Positions 63,031 to 64,000 of a stretch of DNA of 64,000 nucleotides are shown in pieces. Both the position numbers and the translations under genes were made by a program. The first letter of the stretch is position 1, and the number at the start of each line of letters is the position of its first letter. The stretch comes from Collimonas pratensis (GTDB taxonomy: Bacteria > Pseudomonadota > Gammaproteobacteria > Burkholderiales > Burkholderiaceae_D). Under the pieces are notes generated by a model. The model made no database searches and was not told where the DNA came from. It worked only from the letters and a program-made list of their open reading frames with translations. Where the stretch lies: positions 4,588,001-4,652,000 of the forward strand of contig NZ_CP013234.1 of assembly GCF_001584185.1 (NCBI RefSeq), read 5' to 3'.

Positions 63031-63438
63031 TTAACGCGGTACGGACTTGGATTCCATCTTCCATACCACCAGCAGCGCGATGCCGACGAACAAGGGAATG
63101 CAACCGATCGCCCACAGCCAGTCGCCCGGGCTCATGGCGTAAAACATCACCATCACGCCCAGGCCTACGCCGACGTTAGTCGCGCCGAAGATCAACTGGC
63201 CGCTCTTGCTCTGCCAGCTGCCATTGCGGTTGGCGGAACGATCCGCCAGCAAGCTGCCGTCCAGCAGCTGCGGCGGGATTTCACGGCCTTGCGCCACCAT
63301 CTGCCGCAAGGTCTCGTGCATCAGCTCGGTGCGGCGCATCCGGGCCGAGACGCCCATGATGATAGCGACGATGGGGATAAACATGCCGACGATGGGAATC
63401 AGGAAGGGAGCGAGGTGCGTAAGGTCTGACAGGTTCAT
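63031..63438 (-). CDS. DUF6249 membrane protein
   Basis: This 135-residue protein has three predicted helices (about 10-30, 82-100 and 106-127), with a cytosolic RMRRTELMHETLRQMVAQGREIPPQLL amphipathic segment after the first. This architecture fits DUF6249, often encoded next to ECF sigma factors. It is the first gene of the sigma operon; 6 nt separate it from the sigma gene. Function unknown. Confidence 0.82.
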   Translation of the reverse strand: MNLSDLTHLAPFLIPIVGMFIPIVAIIMGVSARMRRTELMHETLRQMVAQGREIPPQLLDGSLLADRSANRNGSWQSKSGQLIFGATNVGVGLGVMVMFYAMSPGDWLWAIGCIPLFVGIALLVVWKMESKSVPR

Positions 63439-63618
63439 GTTGTCTCCGGAACGGGTTTCTTGAATGGCTTACCCTGCTTGGATGAGGCTGGACGGCGTTT
63501 TGGATTCAAAATCGCGCATTTTTTTGAACGGGCTTGCTTCCGCCCGCCCTGTTGCGCTGGAATTTCACATCCTACTGCGCCGGCATAAATGCCACAAGAC
63601 AACATTTCATGAGGAGAG

Positions 63619-63640
63619 AAGCGGCATTTCTGCCGCTTTT
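63619..63640. terminator. Hairpin between the beta-propeller and DUF6249 genes
   Basis: AAGCGGCA and TGCCGCTT form an 8-bp stem with a TTTC loop, just after the beta-propeller stop on the minus strand. On that strand it is not followed by a T-run, so termination is uncertain. Confidence 0.45.
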
Positions 63641-63642
63641 GC

Positions 63643-64000
63643 TCAGTTTGGCGCGGCTACCAATACATTGAAGGTGTCCGGCAACAGCGGAGCGCGCGGG
63701 CGCGGATTGGCCGCAGTTGGCGCCGGCGCCGCGCCGAATGTTCCACTTACCAGGTAGACGCGATGGGTTGCCGGATCGAGCGCCATGGTCCGCGCGCCCT
63801 TTTGCGTGGCGAGGTTGGCCGTTACCGTGTACTTGTCGGCCGTGTCCTCATGCACTACCGTCAAGGTTCCGCCACCGTTGGAAACAAACACCAGCCCCGA
63901 AGCAGGATCGAAGGCTGCGGCATCCGGCCGGTCGCCGATGGTCACGGTCGCGACGGTTTTTCCCGAGACGGCGTCGACCACCATCATTTTCCTGTTGCCG
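63643..64000 (-). CDS. YVTN/YncE-type beta-propeller protein, C-terminal part
   Basis: The gene continues past the right edge; the last 118 codons are present. The sequence MMVVDAVSGKTVATVTIGDRPDAAAFDPASGLVFVSNGG (in part) shows the propeller-blade repeat of YVTN/YncE proteins, with further strands RTMALDPATHRVYLVSG. The in-frame sequence before that ATG (GNRK) is open to the edge, so the start lies outside. Such proteins are exported; ligand unknown. Confidence 0.85.
   Translation of the reverse strand, partial: GNRKMMVVDAVSGKTVATVTIGDRPDAAAFDPASGLVFVSNGGGTLTVVHEDTADKYTVTANLATQKGARTMALDPATHRVYLVSGTFGAAPAPTAANPRPRAPLLPDTFNVLVAAPN

Overview
The window looks like chromosomal DNA of a GC-rich betaproteobacterium in the Burkholderiales, most likely Oxalobacteraceae (Collimonas/Herbaspirillum-like). 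This is inferred from the AmgK-MurU cell-wall recycling pair divergent from lptD, the split transhydrogenase, DUF4148 and DUF3761 secreted proteins, a four-gene FUSC/DUF1656 efflux operon and pepP-ubiH and nudJ-mnmA neighbourhoods. No rRNA, tRNA, CRISPR array, prophage or complete insertion sequence was seen. Genes are dense, many stops and starts overlap, and intrinsic terminators separate most blocks.

Layout. 1-6.8 kb: the 5' part of lptD on the minus strand, and divergently amgK, a frameshifted murU, pepP, a HAD hydrolase and ubiH. 6.9-10.3 kb (minus): pntAa, panD, pntAb, pntB, with panD lying inside the transhydrogenase operon. 10.6-12.9 kb: nudJ-mnmA and a DUF4148 protein. 13.1-18.0 kb: a tripartite efflux operon (OMF lipoprotein, FUSC pump, DUF1656, HlyD adaptor). 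18-24 kb: an SDR protein, a SulP-STAS anion transporter with a secreted partner carrying a SecD-P1-like segment, and cytochrome b561 with two YceI proteins. 24-28.6 kb: a Tat-exported PhoD phosphatase, a DUF2946/Cys-rich outer-membrane pair and small envelope proteins. 28.6-33 kb: a reductase and MipA/OmpV protein divergent from an OmpR-type two-component system. 33-38 kb: M1 and M13 metallopeptidases. 38-41.5 kb: a phosphatase, a periplasmic binding protein and a 2-hydroxyacid dehydrogenase.

41.7-50.6 kb is the most interesting region. It is a seven-gene, mostly translationally coupled operon that looks like an uncharacterised synthase-dependent exopolysaccharide system: UDP-GlcNAc 2-epimerase, membrane GT2 synthase, membrane-anchored beta-solenoid protein, lipoprotein of likely helical-toroid fold, two-domain deacetylase-like protein, YaiO-type outer-membrane barrel and a polytopic membrane protein. 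Its leader has a good sigma70-type promoter, a perfect dyad at the predicted start site and a terminator-like hairpin just before the first gene, which suggests operator control plus attenuation. Near-identical dyads precede the hemerythrin-domain gene and the DUF3050 gene 13-14 kb downstream, so these loci may share a regulator.

50.7-64 kb: a small RHH-like protein, a ModA-like binding protein, an Lgt homologue of lower GC that lacks the conserved histidine, an M29-like peptidase, hemerythrin and DUF3050 proteins, a DUF3574 lipoprotein, a lone TonB C-terminal domain, an NCS2 purine permease, small membrane proteins, an EF-hand protein with an S10 serine carboxypeptidase, an ECF sigma operon with a membrane partner, and a beta-propeller gene cut by the right edge.
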